Shown in pieces: positions 33,621 to 45,220 of a stretch of DNA of 64,000 nt (its first letter is position 1; every line of letters begins with the position of its first letter). The stretch is from Ceriagrion tenellum (Eukaryota > Arthropoda > Insecta > Odonata > Coenagrionidae). The position numbers and the translations under genes are program-made. The stretch spans positions 2,811,001-2,875,000 of the forward strand of contig OY720644.1 of assembly GCA_963169105.1 (NCBI GenBank), written 5' to 3'. The notes below the pieces were generated by a model that saw only the letters and a list, made by a program, of their open reading frames with translations, did not search any database and was not told the DNA's origin.

Positions 33621-34581
33621 CTAATTGGAATATCATCTACACCAGCGAATGTTGATTTTGATTTGGAAACGTTCTTAAGTAAATATTCAGGCGTAACGTG
33701 TTGGACATAGAACCCGGTGGGATCAAAAGAATTAACAAATTAAGCGTTGGGGGGCGGGGGGGGTAGAGTTGAGACATTGGATAGAGCGGAGGAATATATA
33801 TATATAAATAATAAATATTATGAAGGAATATATAATACATTTTAAGAATGCAGGGCTTAGCCACGGCTTTAAGTTCACATCAGTGAGCAAACCCACAAAT
33901 ATAAAAAAATGATTCGTCTTTCCCGGGACTCGAACCTGCATCCTTCCATACGGCGATAATCCAAAGTAAAGATGGACGCATTTAGCAGCTGAAATGGAGG
34001 AAGCACCCAGCGAAATATCGACGGATCCGATTTCGAGTTCTGTTCGAGTAAGTTAGCCGCCATTAACCATAATCTTAAATTAATTTCACTTAAATCATAC
34101 AAATGAGCATCAACCAGGGGTACTATTATATTGTATCATGTCGGAAAATGCATTAATTGTCAGTGGTCTTTGGGTCGTATAACCCTCAATATTTTAAAGC
34201 CTATGCTTCCTCAGACCATACACGTGCGTCGTCATGCGGCGATGTCATTCGTAAGATGAAAGAAAATTAGATTTGCACTGAGGAGAACCCATAGAGCGTG
34301 AAATAAAGGCACAGCTCTTCTCTTCACAGGTCTGTTAAGTATTAAATTAATGAGAAGTTTGTTCATAAGAATAAGAAAAAAACAAAATAACAAGACGTAA
34401 TTTACATAATATATGACATGAATTAAATATAAAACAAATATACAATAGATATAAATATGCAACAACTGAAGCTAAATTACATTAAAATTACGTTTCCAAA
34501 CAGGAATCAACCATAGGTGAACAAAAAAATGAAGTATCACCAATAAATGTGAAAATTACTGACGAACTATGATCTAAAATA
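33621..34581. other. AT-rich unassigned sequence
   Basis: A G-rich run lies near 33,750. The words TTTTAAGAATGCAG occur here (near 33,840) and at 33,223, which suggests a local rearrangement. No coding was recognised. Confidence 0.35.
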
Positions 34582-35481
34582 TTACCGAGTTTGAACATTT
34601 ACAAGGTATTTGAAGTAACAATTTTGGAAAGATAATAAGTTTTTGTTGTTTTTTAGACCATTTGGTAAAGCATTCCACAAATTGGAGCCGGATATAAAAA
34701 AAATGGGAAAAGACTTTATTTCTTTTGGAGTAGGAGGAATAAGGTCATCACCAATAGACCTAGAATGTCGGGTAGTGCGCGAGGATCTACAATTAAAGAG
34801 TTCACATAAATACCAGCTGTTGGGTTTAATTTGCTGTGATAGAATAAAAAAGAACTCCCAGAAAATATTTTCTTCGTTGCCCTGGATTGAGCCAGGGAAG
34901 TTGATCAAAGTAGGAGGGGACATGATCAAATTTACGAATTTCAAAAATAAAGCAGCGTACATATGAACTAAAGAGTCGTCGCAATTTCAGGGATAAATCC
35001 TGTGTCAGGCTGGCAAACAATAGTCCACAATCGGCAGTATTAGGGGAGAGACGAGATGTTTTCGGATTGCTAAGGCAGAAATTTTCTTTGACATTTGAGC
35101 TGATAGAGAACTTTATTGACCTTGATACATATTTTAATGACAAGTGGTCCTAGATATATTAAATGTTAGGGTCAAGCAGAGGTTGAAAACAGAGTGTTTG
35201 TAAGGAATAGTTCCACCATCAATGACAATTCTAGGGAGGATGTCGAGAAATATGTAACTTAACATCTTTTTACTACTCTTGATAATGGGTTGCGTCTTTA
35301 CAGGGTTAATTAGAATAGAATTTTCGCGCGCCCAAAGGCATATTGAGTTTATGTCCTCAATAACAGCTGCTACTGAGTACGTTACTTGGTCGACAGAGGA
35401 GTAAATAAAAAAGAGGAAATCGTCAGCGTAAAGCATAATGCTAAACACAGAAGGTGAAATGAAAGAATAACTCAAGCACAC
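34582..35481 (-). pseudogene. C-terminal half of the third LINE lineage
   Basis: The frame at 35,134-35,481 reads FSIMLYADDFLFFIYSSVDQ, INSICLWARENSILINPVKT and ILPRIVIDGGTIPY, the RT palm with an intact YADD box and the following thumb. The frame at 34,582-34,962 reads SNLWNALPNGLKNNKN, the usual C-terminal SFRLWNSLP-type motif. It lies 5' of the fingers fragment at 33.2-33.6 kb when read on the minus strand, so the two are out of order and represent two copies or a rearrangement. Confidence 0.75.
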
Positions 35482-36009
35482 AGACAGTGGTGAAAGATAA
35501 AAGAATAAGCATTTCGGGGCACGCAGAGCCCAAGTAGGAAACGAGCCATTCAGGCCATAAGATCATAGGAAGAAAAAATATAGGAAAACACAGTGGTGAG
35601 GGAAGGATAGAACATTGAAAGAGACAGCGACGCCTTACAGTACGGGAACCACAGAAACGCAGGACCGGAACCGAAGAATCAACTCGTCGACAGAAGAACA
35701 CGCAGAAAGATTGCAGGACGCAACGCTGTATAACTTCACTGAGTATCAATGGGGTGATTTTCTTTTCTTCCCGCCTTCCTGCCCTCCCTCCCTCCCTCCC
35801 TACCCTCGTCTCAATCCCCCCTCTGTCCCTTCGTCCATCCCCTCCCAATCCTCCCTTCCTTCTTATTCCTCTACTTCCTTCGCTAAATCCCATCGCAAAC
35901 TTTCCTCCCTCCTCCTCTCCTTTCTCAACAATAGCATTTCCCTTCTGACACAACTGGCGACACCCTCCCTCACCCTCCAAAACATCCCCTCCTCTCGAGC
36001 CAAACCTTC
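35482..36009. other. Unassigned; C-rich low-complexity tract 35,765-35,935
   Basis: CCCT-type repeats make long frames on both strands (179 codons minus, 138 codons plus). The composition resembles the pyrimidine-rich segment before Penelope ends, but no endonuclease or ribozyme motif was seen here. Confidence 0.4.
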
Positions 36010-36640
36010 ACGTGCAGCGAAGAGGAGCTAGGTTTGTAAAACGATGCTATGATAAGTTTACTTGTAAGTCTGGATTGTTAGAAGAATTGGGATGGGAATC
36101 GCTATCACAGCGTAGATTAAATTATAGGCTTAACCTCTTAGCTACATTTCAGGAAGTGAAAAACATACTATTAACCCCCTCGTACTACGGCAGATTAGAT
36201 CGCGCCAATAAAATTAGAGAGATAGATAGTAGAACCGATAGGTATAAAATGTCATTTTTTCCGCGAACGATTCGGGACCATAACAGCTGTGATCGTAGTC
36301 ATGAATAGTGCGAATAGTGACATTAGCTAGACAGTAGATCTTTCCCTTTATATTCTCTACGTTCTTATTTATTCATGATGTAAATATTGATGTTCTTATT
36401 TATGCAGGATATTTTGAATCTGCAGTAGTAGTATTTGTATCCCTTGCATGTTGGAACGACTGACGATAGAATATTTCTTGGTTAGTAGATTTTTAATTGG
36501 CGCGCTGCATGTGTGGTACGCTGGTTTCAATGTGGTTTCGGTGTTCCGGCGTATAATTCATGCATGCCTGGTGTGGAAGCACCCCCTGCCACACAACCAT
36601 TGAGTGGCTTGCAGGGTATGACGTAGATGTAGATGAAACC
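36010..36640 (+). mobile_element. CR1-like LINE 3' end
   Basis: The frame at 36,012-36,308 reads QRRGARFVKRCYDKFTCKSG, LLEELGWESLSQRRLNYRLN, YYGRLDRANKIREIDSRTDR and SFFPRTIRDHNSCDRS. The 3' UTR ends ACCCCCTGCCACACAACCAT, then GGCTTGCAGGGTATGACG and TAGATGTAGATG. It is 5'-truncated but otherwise open to the natural stop. Same subfamily as the copy at 44,551. Confidence 0.85.
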
Positions 36641-37379
36641 GGACCTCACTACGTGCTTCAGCCTTCCTTGACCTTCAAATTCGCTATCACTCCAAAGTAA
36701 AATTCCATAACGATAACGGAAATAGGAGCTCAAATTTGCCGAAACAAAGCTGTGCTTCGTGAGAGGGTAAAAACAAACAGGTTCGCAAAACAAGCAATCT
36801 TATGGAGGCCGAGAGAATCGATGGTATATTCATTCAATTTGACGTCTGGAAACCGAACCTTCGCCCCAAAAAATATGGGGTACATTCATACGTTTCAAAA
36901 CTCGACACCTGTAACTTAGTTTTTCTTTTCAGGAGAGGAATACAAAAAAAGAGGGTGTTCTATCACACGGTGTGTAAAAGAAGTCACGCCCGCCGGGTTT
37001 TTGACAAACCACGCCGCAAAAAATGTACTGTATACAAATTCCACGCCCGGAATACAACGCAGCAGCACTTTTCAAACTTCGTCCGTTCCCGGAGGGATGA
37101 CTCTCCCTGAGGTGCCTTGTACTCGACGAGGAGGACGGGGTGAAGGAGTTTGTTGGAAGGAAACTTGGAGGAGGCGTCTTCTCCTCTTGGAGGGAACTTT
37201 GACACAAAAGAAAGGGTCGAGACGACTTCGGAAAACAAATAAGCAAGCTTTTTTTTCCCTGCCCGAAGGGGGAGGGATCTTCCTAGTATACGTTTAACAA
37301 AACCTAGTTTCGTTAATGCTGTGCCACATATGTTTTGGATGTGTAATCCCCACGATCAATCAGAAGTCAAGGTAATTCC
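36641..37379. other. Unassigned sequence
   Basis: Overlapping frames of 84-105 codons on both strands at 36,800-37,300 show no recognisable domain. Confidence 0.4.
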
Positions 37380-38345
37380 AAGATATTTTACTGTATCTTA
37401 AGGTTTTATGTTTACTCCACCCACAGTACAGGTATGGCATTTTTGTGACGACTTTCACAGGAAGTGGACTGTGGTGCATTTGCTGATATTTAATTCTAAC
37501 CCCACTCCAGGCACCACGAATGAACGTTGTTAAGGTCCGATGCTTCAAAGTTCACGTCTTCGTTCATTTCACGGTAGATGACTGTATCGTTTGCAAATAA
37601 TCTTAATTTACTGCTAACTCTAGAACTTAGGTCATTAATATAAATAATGAAAAAAAGAGGGCCGATCACACTTCTTTGAGGAACACCGGATGTAACTTCG
37701 ACCATATGAGAGCTAAAACCTTCAATAACTACTTTTTTTTCGGACTCTGAGAAAGTCAGTTATCCAATTCACTATTTTTCTATTAACTCCGCATGATTGC
37801 AATTTATATATGAATTTTTTGTGAGGAACCTTGTCGAATACCTTCTTGAAATCAAGACCAGGTTAGCAATTTCCTGGATCACATTTACTTCCTTTTTTCA
37901 ATATCGGAGTGACGTCGGCTATTTTCCAGTCTTGGGGCACCTTGCCTTCGGATAATGATCAGCTAAATATAACTGCTAAGAATGGTGCAATCTGTGGCGC
38001 TTCTTCTCCTTCTCCTCTCCTTCCTTCTCCTTCTCCTCCTTCGGCTCCCTTCTCCTCCTTCGGCACGCATGCAGGTATACCTCCCGGACCTCAGGAGTTG
38101 TTACTTTTAATCGATCGCAGTTGTTTAATAATTCCATCACGCTGAATTGTTATGTCAGCCATCGCATCGGCTCGTTGAAGTCTGGCATGTCTGAATTGTG
38201 TCATCCTTAGTGAATACACCTTCGAAGTAGTGGTTCAATAAATTGACTTTGTCGATACTGTTGGTGACCACTTTGCCGTTTGTATCCAGTAAACACTCTA
38301 CTGTCGGAGATTCGGCACTTGAAAGAGATTGCTTGTAGCCCATTT
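37380..38345 (-). pseudogene. CR1-like reverse transcriptase with internal deletion
   Basis: Reading the minus strand: 38,155-38,343 has VECLLDTNGKVVTNSIDKVN and NHYFEGVFTKDD (linker); then RT start GPGGIPACV with a low-complexity CTCCTT expansion, KVPQDWKIADVTPILKKGS, a direct jump to LDFKKVFDKVPHKKF, and WITDFLR. The frame at 37,496-37,705 has VTSGVPQRSVIGPLFFIIYI, LRLFANDTVIYRE and LNNVHSWCLEWG. The fingers segment carrying QHGFRKG is deleted, and the FADD box is FAND, so it is inactive. Confidence 0.8.
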
Positions 38346-39056
38346 GATATTATTACCCAAAAACTTGCCCAGGACAGTACCAAATCTATTGATTTTCATT
38401 TCTGGAAAATGCTGTTTTACGGCATCTTGTCCGAAACAGTTAACGCCATTTTTATTTCTCAATCAAGTGCATTATGTCGACTTATGATCAAAATGCGACT
38501 GTGAAACCAATGGATGAGTGATTAAATTGGTATTCAAACAAAAATATAAACTGGAAGTTGTCGAAGTGATTAATCCTGGATATAAAGTAAGGAAAAAACA
38601 GTGTTGCATTGCAACATGAGATAGGAGTAAACAATTCTCGAATAGGTACTTTTTAAAGGAATTTATCAGTCTGTCGTCAAGTTTTGTTCGCTCCATATCC
38701 GGATTCCACAGCTCTCAAATTGGCGGTCGTATTCTGAGTATTCACATCCATCCACTGCGGGGCTCTTTGAGAGGGAGGTCCACGTGACGCAGAATTGCAA
38801 TGCACACGTAAGGTTTGCGACAAAGGAGGCCAAAAATTCCCGAGCGATATCTCCCTCGAGAGCATGCAGAGGATGATGACCACCATGAGAGAGAAAAAGA
38901 CCGCGATGGGATTGGAAATTGCCGCAGCGTTGCAAAGGGGGATCCGAGGAAAGGGATAAATTAAAGACGACCATCCGCCGATTGATTCACTTTGATTCGT
39001 CCTCAGAGGGGAGAGAAATGCGTTTTAACAGGCAGAAAATGGACAGCAATTCTCTT
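38346..39056. other. Unassigned sequence
   Basis: No domain was recognised; the overlapping minus frames at 38,666-38,974 look non-coding. Confidence 0.4.
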
Positions 39057-39153
39057 AAGAATAAAACGTAATCTTCGGAAACTTTGTGGTATTCCATCAT
39101 AACAATTTATTACAGTGAGGAAAACTTTTACAAACCACAGAAGAAACTTACAC

Positions 39154-39199
39154 CACCACGACCCGGGTTTCGACGGCCGAGCGTCATCATCAGGTGATG
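39154..39199 (-). ncRNA. Minimal hammerhead ribozyme
   Basis: Identical in plan to the motif at 4,598-4,643: CATCAC, CTGATGA, GACG/CGTC stem II with loop CTCGGC, GAAAC, CCGG, GTC and GTGGTG. All core residues are present. Confidence 0.8.
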
Positions 39200-39650
39200 C
39201 AATAGTGTACAGCAATCCCTTATGTATCGTACTATCAGTCAGCGGTTAAGAGGGGGTGGAGGGGGAGGGGAAGGATGGTGGTAGGGTGAGGGGGAGACGG
39301 GAATGGTCAACAAAAGAGGAAAGGATTGGGGAATTGGCGGGCAGCAAGCATTCATTTAAAAGATTAACATCTGAGTCAACATTTCGCTTTAAAATTTTGA
39401 GCTGTTCAGATGCATTTAGCTCACGTCTGTTGTCAGTAAAATGCAGTAGTTTAAGTTTAAAATCACTTTATTGGTCACAAGTTAGAAGGTTCTTTGGTTC
39501 TGGTCTGGAAACTTCTAGAAGTATCTTCTATCCTTTCCTCTTTTGTGGCCATACCCGTCTCCCCCTCACCCCACCACCATCCTTCCCCTCCACCCCCCTC
39601 ATGACCGCTGACTGATAGTACGATACATAAGGGATTGCTGTACACTATTG

Positions 39651-39696
39651 CATCACCTGATGATGACGCTCGGCCGTCGAAACCCGGGTCGTGGTG
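39651..39696 (+). ncRNA. Minimal hammerhead ribozyme, opposite-strand partner
   Basis: CATCAC (39,651-39,656), CTGATGA (39,657-39,663), stem II with loop CTCGGC, GAAAC, CCGG, GTC (39,688-39,690), GTGGTG. The core is intact and it is the inverted partner of 39,154-39,199. Confidence 0.8.
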
Positions 39697-39704
39697 GTGT
39701 GTGT

Positions 39705-40183
39705 CATTCCAGGCAAGCTTTTCAATGCGGCGTGACGGTAACCACGGAAGCCATTGGTATTCTGGTGCGAGAAAACCAGTCTAGAGGTCCCGTTGATTGG
39801 TAGCTTCTGGTACTTCAGTAAAAAATACGAGTGTGGAGTACGAAGTCGGGAGGGAGGGGAGGGGATCAAGGGGAGGATCGGTGTCAACCTCCTCGTGGGG
39901 GAGGGAAGGAAGGTTGGGGCGGGGGAGTGTGGCGGAGAGAGGGGGTGTTATTTGCGAGATAGAGGAATGTTGAGGAGTGAGTGGATGGATGGATGGAGAA
40001 GCGGGGGACCATTTACGAATGGCTAAGAGGGGGTTTCACAGGGGTACGTCCACTCCAAAAACACTGCATGACTGGAGATTAATTTCCGTGGCTGGTGCAT
40101 TTGGTTTAAATCAAAAAGAATAAAAATTCGCGTTTCTAAATCCATAGCAAAACAAACTGGCCTATCTATGGCGATAGGTTCAT
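39705..40183. other. Unassigned, G-rich in part
   Basis: A GGGAGG-rich stretch lies at 39,840-40,020. No domain was recognised. Confidence 0.4.
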
Positions 40184-40438
40184 TACCAACCTTGGATGTT
40201 TTGCAGAGAGAACCCGATCCCTGCTTGAGTGTCTTGTGAAGGGCACTTCAAGTACAGTACTCCGTCTGTCGGATGAGACGTTAAACCGTGGTCCCCTTGG
40301 CGCCTTTCGTTAGGAGCAGGCTAATGTCGACGCCGGGTGTCTATCCACCGTTCCTCCCTCACCTATCCCCTATGGCGCGAATGTCCTTAGCCGTCGGTCG
40401 CCTCCTCAAATATCCAATCCAATCCTACCAACCTTGGA
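40184..40438 (+). mobile_element. tRNA-derived SINE copy B with 13-bp TSD
   Basis: The SINE (40,197-40,425) matches copies at 1,427 and 55,482 but lacks the tRNA-like head, starting at AGAGAACCCGATCCCTGC. The 3' end is TATCCAATCCAATCC. A perfect 13-bp duplication TACCAACCTTGGA flanks it (40,184-40,196 and 40,426-40,438). Confidence 0.85.
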
Positions 40439-40691
40439 GCCAAGCACGGCTGCCAAACTAGGTGCGAGCGAAGCCACAGCACTCTGAAATTCCATGTGAG
40501 CTGGAACAGTCTGCGTCGCTCTTAGTTGCATGTAAAAATGAGAGAAAGTTACGTTTTGAATACAATTAGTATTTTTAGAATTTAGAGGCTTCATTATTCT
40601 TTGTAAAGAAACTTCATTATAATATTAACGGGTCCATAAGTAAATAGCTACCTTAAAGTACTGCGTCAAACTTTTTTCACATTAAACGAAA

Positions 40692-40961
40692 TAAATTAGC
40701 CTTATTAGGAGCGTCTGAAGAAATTACAACTTGGCTGTTTCCACATGAGGTTTTATTTTTACCGACCATGGTTTCGTTACAGAGTAACATTATCAAGGTG
40801 GTCCCTTATAATGTTTAAGACCTTGATAATGTTACTCTGTAACGAAACCATGGTCGGTAAAAATAAAACCTCATGTGGAAACAGCCAAGTTGTAATTTCT
40901 TCAGACGCTCCTACTATGAAGGATGAAGTCACGCCCGCTACCATTACTTAAATTAGCCTTA
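40692..40961. mobile_element. Perfect 93-bp inverted repeat element with 13-bp TSD
   Basis: Arms 40,706-40,798 and 40,821-40,913 are identical inverted repeats around a 22-bp spacer. TAAATTAGCCTTA (13 bp) occurs on both sides (40,692-40,704 and 40,949-40,961), so the element is about 244 bp with a 35-bp tail after the right arm. Each arm holds a hammerhead-like motif: CTTGATAATG, stem GTTAC/GTAAC, GAAAC, loop CATG, GTC, GGTAAAAATAAAA. The CUGAUGA box is altered (extra U, G8 replaced by A), so cleavage is unlikely. TSD length and arrangement match the 4.5 kb Penelope-like element. Confidence 0.8.
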
Positions 40962-41186
40962 GTTAAATGTATGTCTGTCTGTCACGAAAATAATAAACAA
41001 TGTAATTTACGCTTCGTAAAAATGCATCAGAATATGCTTCAACGAGAAAGTTACAAAGACAACATAGTGGTTGAGGCATTTTTATTCTTTTTTTATTTAT
41101 TTTTATTTTAAGAAAAATAGTCCACACACTCTGGCTCAGGGTATAAATGTGTGAGAATGATGGCCTCGTCGTTTAGTAGTCACCTC

Positions 41187-41262
41187 TTGAAAATGACGCC
41201 ATTGCGTTGAAACCGATTGAGGATAATAAACCGTGTGGAAAAGTACAAAGTTATTTCATTCC
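41187..41262 (+). ncRNA. Decayed hammerhead-like motif
   Basis: CTTGAAAATGACGC, CATT, GCGTTGAAACCGATTG is arranged like the ribozyme core (box, stem II ACGC/GCGT, GAAAC). The cleavage triplet is lost. It is followed by AATAAACCGTGTGGAAAAGT, similar to the polyadenylation-like segment after other Penelope ends. Probable end relic. Confidence 0.4.
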
Positions 41263-42839
41263 AAACCATGGATAAATTCCACGAAGTAAGCCCGTCGACG
41301 ATTAATTTTACTTTTAGAGTTGATGGAAAATAATTTATAGGCTATATTTTGCTCACGTAAATTTGTTTATTCTGTGGAAATGATAAATTAAGAAGTCCCA
41401 TTCACAAATTACCATTTTATCGACATATGTGTCATTTTTGTCATTAGGCTTAAGTGTTAAACATTAAATTGACGAGAAACGAGAAACGTGACAAGCGCAT
41501 TATAATTTAACTTGAATCCCATTTTACACCACGTCTTTGATAAACGCTCTTTATTGGTTCCACGAAATTACAGCGCTCCACGGAATTCCAGTTCCAGTGC
41601 TATTCAAAACATCGCAATTCTACGCATGAAACTGCTTAAGGAATAATACTAAAATTAATAATTCGTAATCATGATTCTGTTGAACGATATAAAACTGTAC
41701 AGTTACTATTTTGAAGGCCAAATTCGCGGTGACGGCGTCGTGGCCGTGACTGAGCCATCTTTCTATCAAGCGATTATTATATGCTAAAAGATATTTCACA
41801 AAATATTAGCCATTAATATTATTGAGTTTTAAAGGCAGAGTGGTTCGAGATTCGAAGTTAAGCCCAAAATTGCGACCCGCACTTAACCCCACTTAACCCC
41901 AATTAACGTCGACCAGATTAGATTAAGAATACAATGACATTTTCTTATTTCGGAAACAATGATAGATTTTTAAATTTATTTTTGGCAATATCCCATTAAC
42001 GACAAGTTTTTTAACGAGTTAAATTTTGGCGTTTTTTCAAACTTTTATCGTTTAGGGCTGAATAATTCCCACAATAATTCATAGGAAATAAGAGACTGTA
42101 TTGCGCTGAACTTGCGCGATGATGTAAGAAGTCACCTTGAATACTTTACCTATGAGCTTTGGCACACGGCCACATCATTTAGTGTCGCATAACTCACATG
42201 ATGTTCTTATGATGATTTTACCAATCGGCCCATAGCAACGGTAACAAATCTTATCGAGTCATCGAGACCAAATTAAACATGCATTTTAATGTGCCTTCAA
42301 TGAGCATCGTCTACAATGAATTGAATTCACGTCAATATGATAAGACAAGCGATTACCAACTACGGAGTCAACTGTTTACCGATGTATCATAGCAACGACA
42401 AAACAATTGTTACTCAATAAAAAGCACACAACAGCCATGGTAAATCCATTTCTGTATGTTGATGTCAAATCACCGAGTACCACTAGCGCCTCCAAGTGGC
42501 CTTCTCCGTAAGCCAAAATTCTTTCTCCCCTAAGGTGGTGGCACCTGAGAAATTCTTCCCAAAGCTCTCAAAAATTATGTCCTGTTTTTAGCATTGCTTT
42601 GCCACTCTATTTATACACTTACTCTATGCTATTAATCATGGCGCACAACCGTCACATGATGGATGGGCAACATCGCAAATGTGAAAATGTGACACCTTTT
42701 TGCGGAATGTTTGAGGAGTTGTTCTAGATTGATGTGAATGTTTATAAATGATGAAACACTACGTCCTTAAAAAACGAAACATGTGAGCCTTTTTTTGTAA
42801 AACACACAAAAGGGTATATGGGACTGTAACACGCGCGCG
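41263..42839. other. AT-rich unassigned sequence
   Basis: No coding or repeat signal was recognised. Confidence 0.4.
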
Positions 42840-42900
42840 CCACTCTGAGAATGGCGCGCGAAGGGAGATTGAGAGAGTGCATTCTGCGCATGCGCCCTAC
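42840..42900. promoter_or_regulatory. CpG cluster with NRF1-like palindrome
   Basis: CGCGCGCGCC and GGCGCGCG lie just before TGCGCATGCGCC (42,885-42,896), which matches the NRF1/EWG consensus. It could mark a small promoter, but no exon follows. Chance CG-rich sequence is a real alternative. Confidence 0.3.
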
Positions 42901-44550
42901 GCCGATGTTATGCATCTTGATGATGGCGATGCGTAAACTATGAGCATTGTTAGGAGAAAAAGCATATCCTGTTCAACATCATTCATCATAATAGGTAAAT
43001 TGTTGCCTGAAGGAGTGCGTTGGTTATACCGACCATGTCTAAGCATATTTTCAAAAATTAGGACTTCCATGGTAATTTGCGGCTTATTCAGTACTGTAGA
43101 AGGCCTGGAAGTCCGGCAGCTGTAATTTATACCTAGACATCCATTGAAACTCTAGGATAGAGATGGAATTTCGACTTCATTTTCATGAATTAATAGCAGC
43201 AGACATGGCTACGGCAGTTTCTGAAACCTTAAGCATCGGCTGCAGCGACCGCAATGAATTTCCATGAAATGCCATTAAATTTTGCGCTAACGTGAAGCGC
43301 GAGCGTTAATGGGTAAAATGGAAGTAAAGTTTAGCAAGCGTTAATCCACTAATTGAGTCAGTGCTATTCAAGGATTGGGAGTACATATAAGTAATAAAAG
43401 TATGCACGCTTACAACGCTTCACGTGAATCTGTAAATAATCTGAATTATCACCGACGACCTCTTATGAGGCAGTCAGAGCGAAAAATCATTTTACTCAGA
43501 AATCAATGAATTTGGTCTCAATCTAAAGAAAAATATCTCACCTATCCAATTACACCAAAAAATTCAACCCCTTAATACATTAATTTCGGAGTTATTTGCC
43601 AAAAAATACAAACAGCCCGTTTACATGGGAATTGGTTCGTTTATGCATTCAATAGAGACATTATTTACAGAATGAGGTATTTCTAACGTTTAGATGTCGT
43701 AAAAAAACTAACAGTGTGTAGTGTGTATGTTTCCTCAACTATATTTGAAAATTAATCATATTGTCAACGCAGTAGGTTCTTGGGTATTACAAAAGAACCT
43801 TCCGTTTTGAAGGAGTCTCAAACGCACCGAGCGAAAAAAATGAGTAAAGTTAAAGACTTATTTAGATATTTTCATTTAATTACTTACAATTTCTGTCATA
43901 TAAAACAATATTATTTCACCATTAATAATGCAATATTTTATTGATTTGTCCTACAGTTGGTGAAATTAAAACTTATAATTCGAATATTATGACTAGGGAA
44001 CTATCCCGCTCGGACTACCTCGATCACGCACAGTGTCACGAGGAAGAGGAGGGATGGGATTTGCACATCTCTTCAACGTCTCCCGCCACTTCGACCAAGT
44101 GGCCTCACCCACCCCTTTGCCTCCAACCCCCTTGCCTTCCTCCTCCTCCTTCCCAGGACCGCCTCTCACCCGGCCCCTTGCACCCAAGAGCCTCCCTCGA
44201 CGGCAGGCAGCGGGGAATATAGAGGCAACCAGGGGGGGGGGGGGAGGCAGGAGGGGGGGAGACAGATAGAGAGGTCAAATTGGGAATATGGGCGGACACT
44301 CCCCCCACTCTCTATGCCTCTCCCATTTCGCCCTCCAATGGTTGGATGGAGGGGGAGGAAAGGAAGAAGAGCTGATGGAAGTCTTTAAATTCAGACCGAC
44401 AATGGGAGGAACGTCGCATTTTGCCATCGCAGTGGATTTCTCAACGACGGTAGGAATGCTAGCGCGGTGACTTCTCTGTCAAGCTATGATTTACATATCT
44501 AGGAGAGTCAAAATTACAGTTGTCTCTTTACTCTATTTCTTGACGAATAA
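42901..44550. other. Unassigned sequence; G13 run at 44,232-44,244
   Basis: The frames at 43,941-44,470 on both strands are proline- or glycine-rich and overlap each other, which suggests composition effects. No domain was recognised. Confidence 0.4.
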
Positions 44551-45220
44551 TCTACATCTACGAGATACCATGCAAGCCACCACTAGAGTGTGTGGCATGG
44601 GGTGATTCCACATCAGGCATGCAGCACTCATCCCAGTCCAATCAGAACCGCGCGTGTTCCCCCGAATGCCAGGCGCAGGCCAAAAGCAGTCAGGGCAACA
44701 GTACGCAGTCAGACCACAAACTAGGAGAGTGATACGTAGAAGAACATGCTACCATGCAGCATACTACTCAAGATATAACTACTGATAAGTATTATTAGTG
44801 CGACAAATCAATAGCACTACAAGGTTCTAAGACATGCAAGAGCATATGATGCCGGAGATTGCATGAGAGAGGTTAGTATCTACAATTCATGGTAAGATAC
44901 TGAGTACTACTGAAAAAACCTATTTAACCTAGTCAGTATCCTAGAACTGATCTATCACAACTATTATGGTCCCTTATTATACGTGGAAAAAATGACATCT
45001 TAAATCTATCGGTTCTGTAGTCTATTTCCTTAATCTTATTCCTGTGATTCCTACTATGATAGTTTGGCTCTAGCAAGATATTTTCACCGTCGAGCAAAAA
45101 ATAGTCTATATCAAAATTTCGCAAAAGATTTAACCTATATTTCTCCCTTCAATCGAATAGAGGTTCCCTCCCTAATTCCCTCAACAATGTAGTAACACTA
45201 TTACGTTTATCATAATCAGT
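44551..45220 (-). mobile_element. CR1-like LINE 3' end
   Basis: The minus-strand frame (44,933-45,124) reads RNFDIDYFLLDGENILLEPN, YHSRNHRNKIKEIDYRTDRF and SFFPRIIRDHNSCDRS. Upstream frames read LLRELGREPLFD and KYRLNLL. The long 3' UTR ends with the shared tail and CGTAGATGTAGAT at 44,551. Same subfamily as 36,010. Confidence 0.8.

Larger units (their letters stand above)
39057..39704 (-). mobile_element. Foldback Penelope-like element, second copy
   Basis: From AAGAATAAAACG to AGTTAGAAGG it is nearly identical to 4,501-4,930. About 55 bp of endonuclease sequence are then missing, and after CTTCTAGAAGT it jumps to an inverted copy of its own end (39,527-39,704). The GIY-YIG core is absent, so it is a shorter deletion derivative. 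Both ends carry intact hammerhead motifs. I found no convincing TSD. Confidence 0.8.

Noticed and set aside
35441..36031. 179-codon minus and 138-codon plus frames
   Set aside because: Both derive from CCCT/AGGG low-complexity sequence; no motif supports either as a gene.
44105..44308. Coding exons in the 44.0-44.5 kb GC-richer stretch
   Set aside because: Frames on both strands overlap and reflect poly-G/CCT composition; no splice-site or domain support was found.
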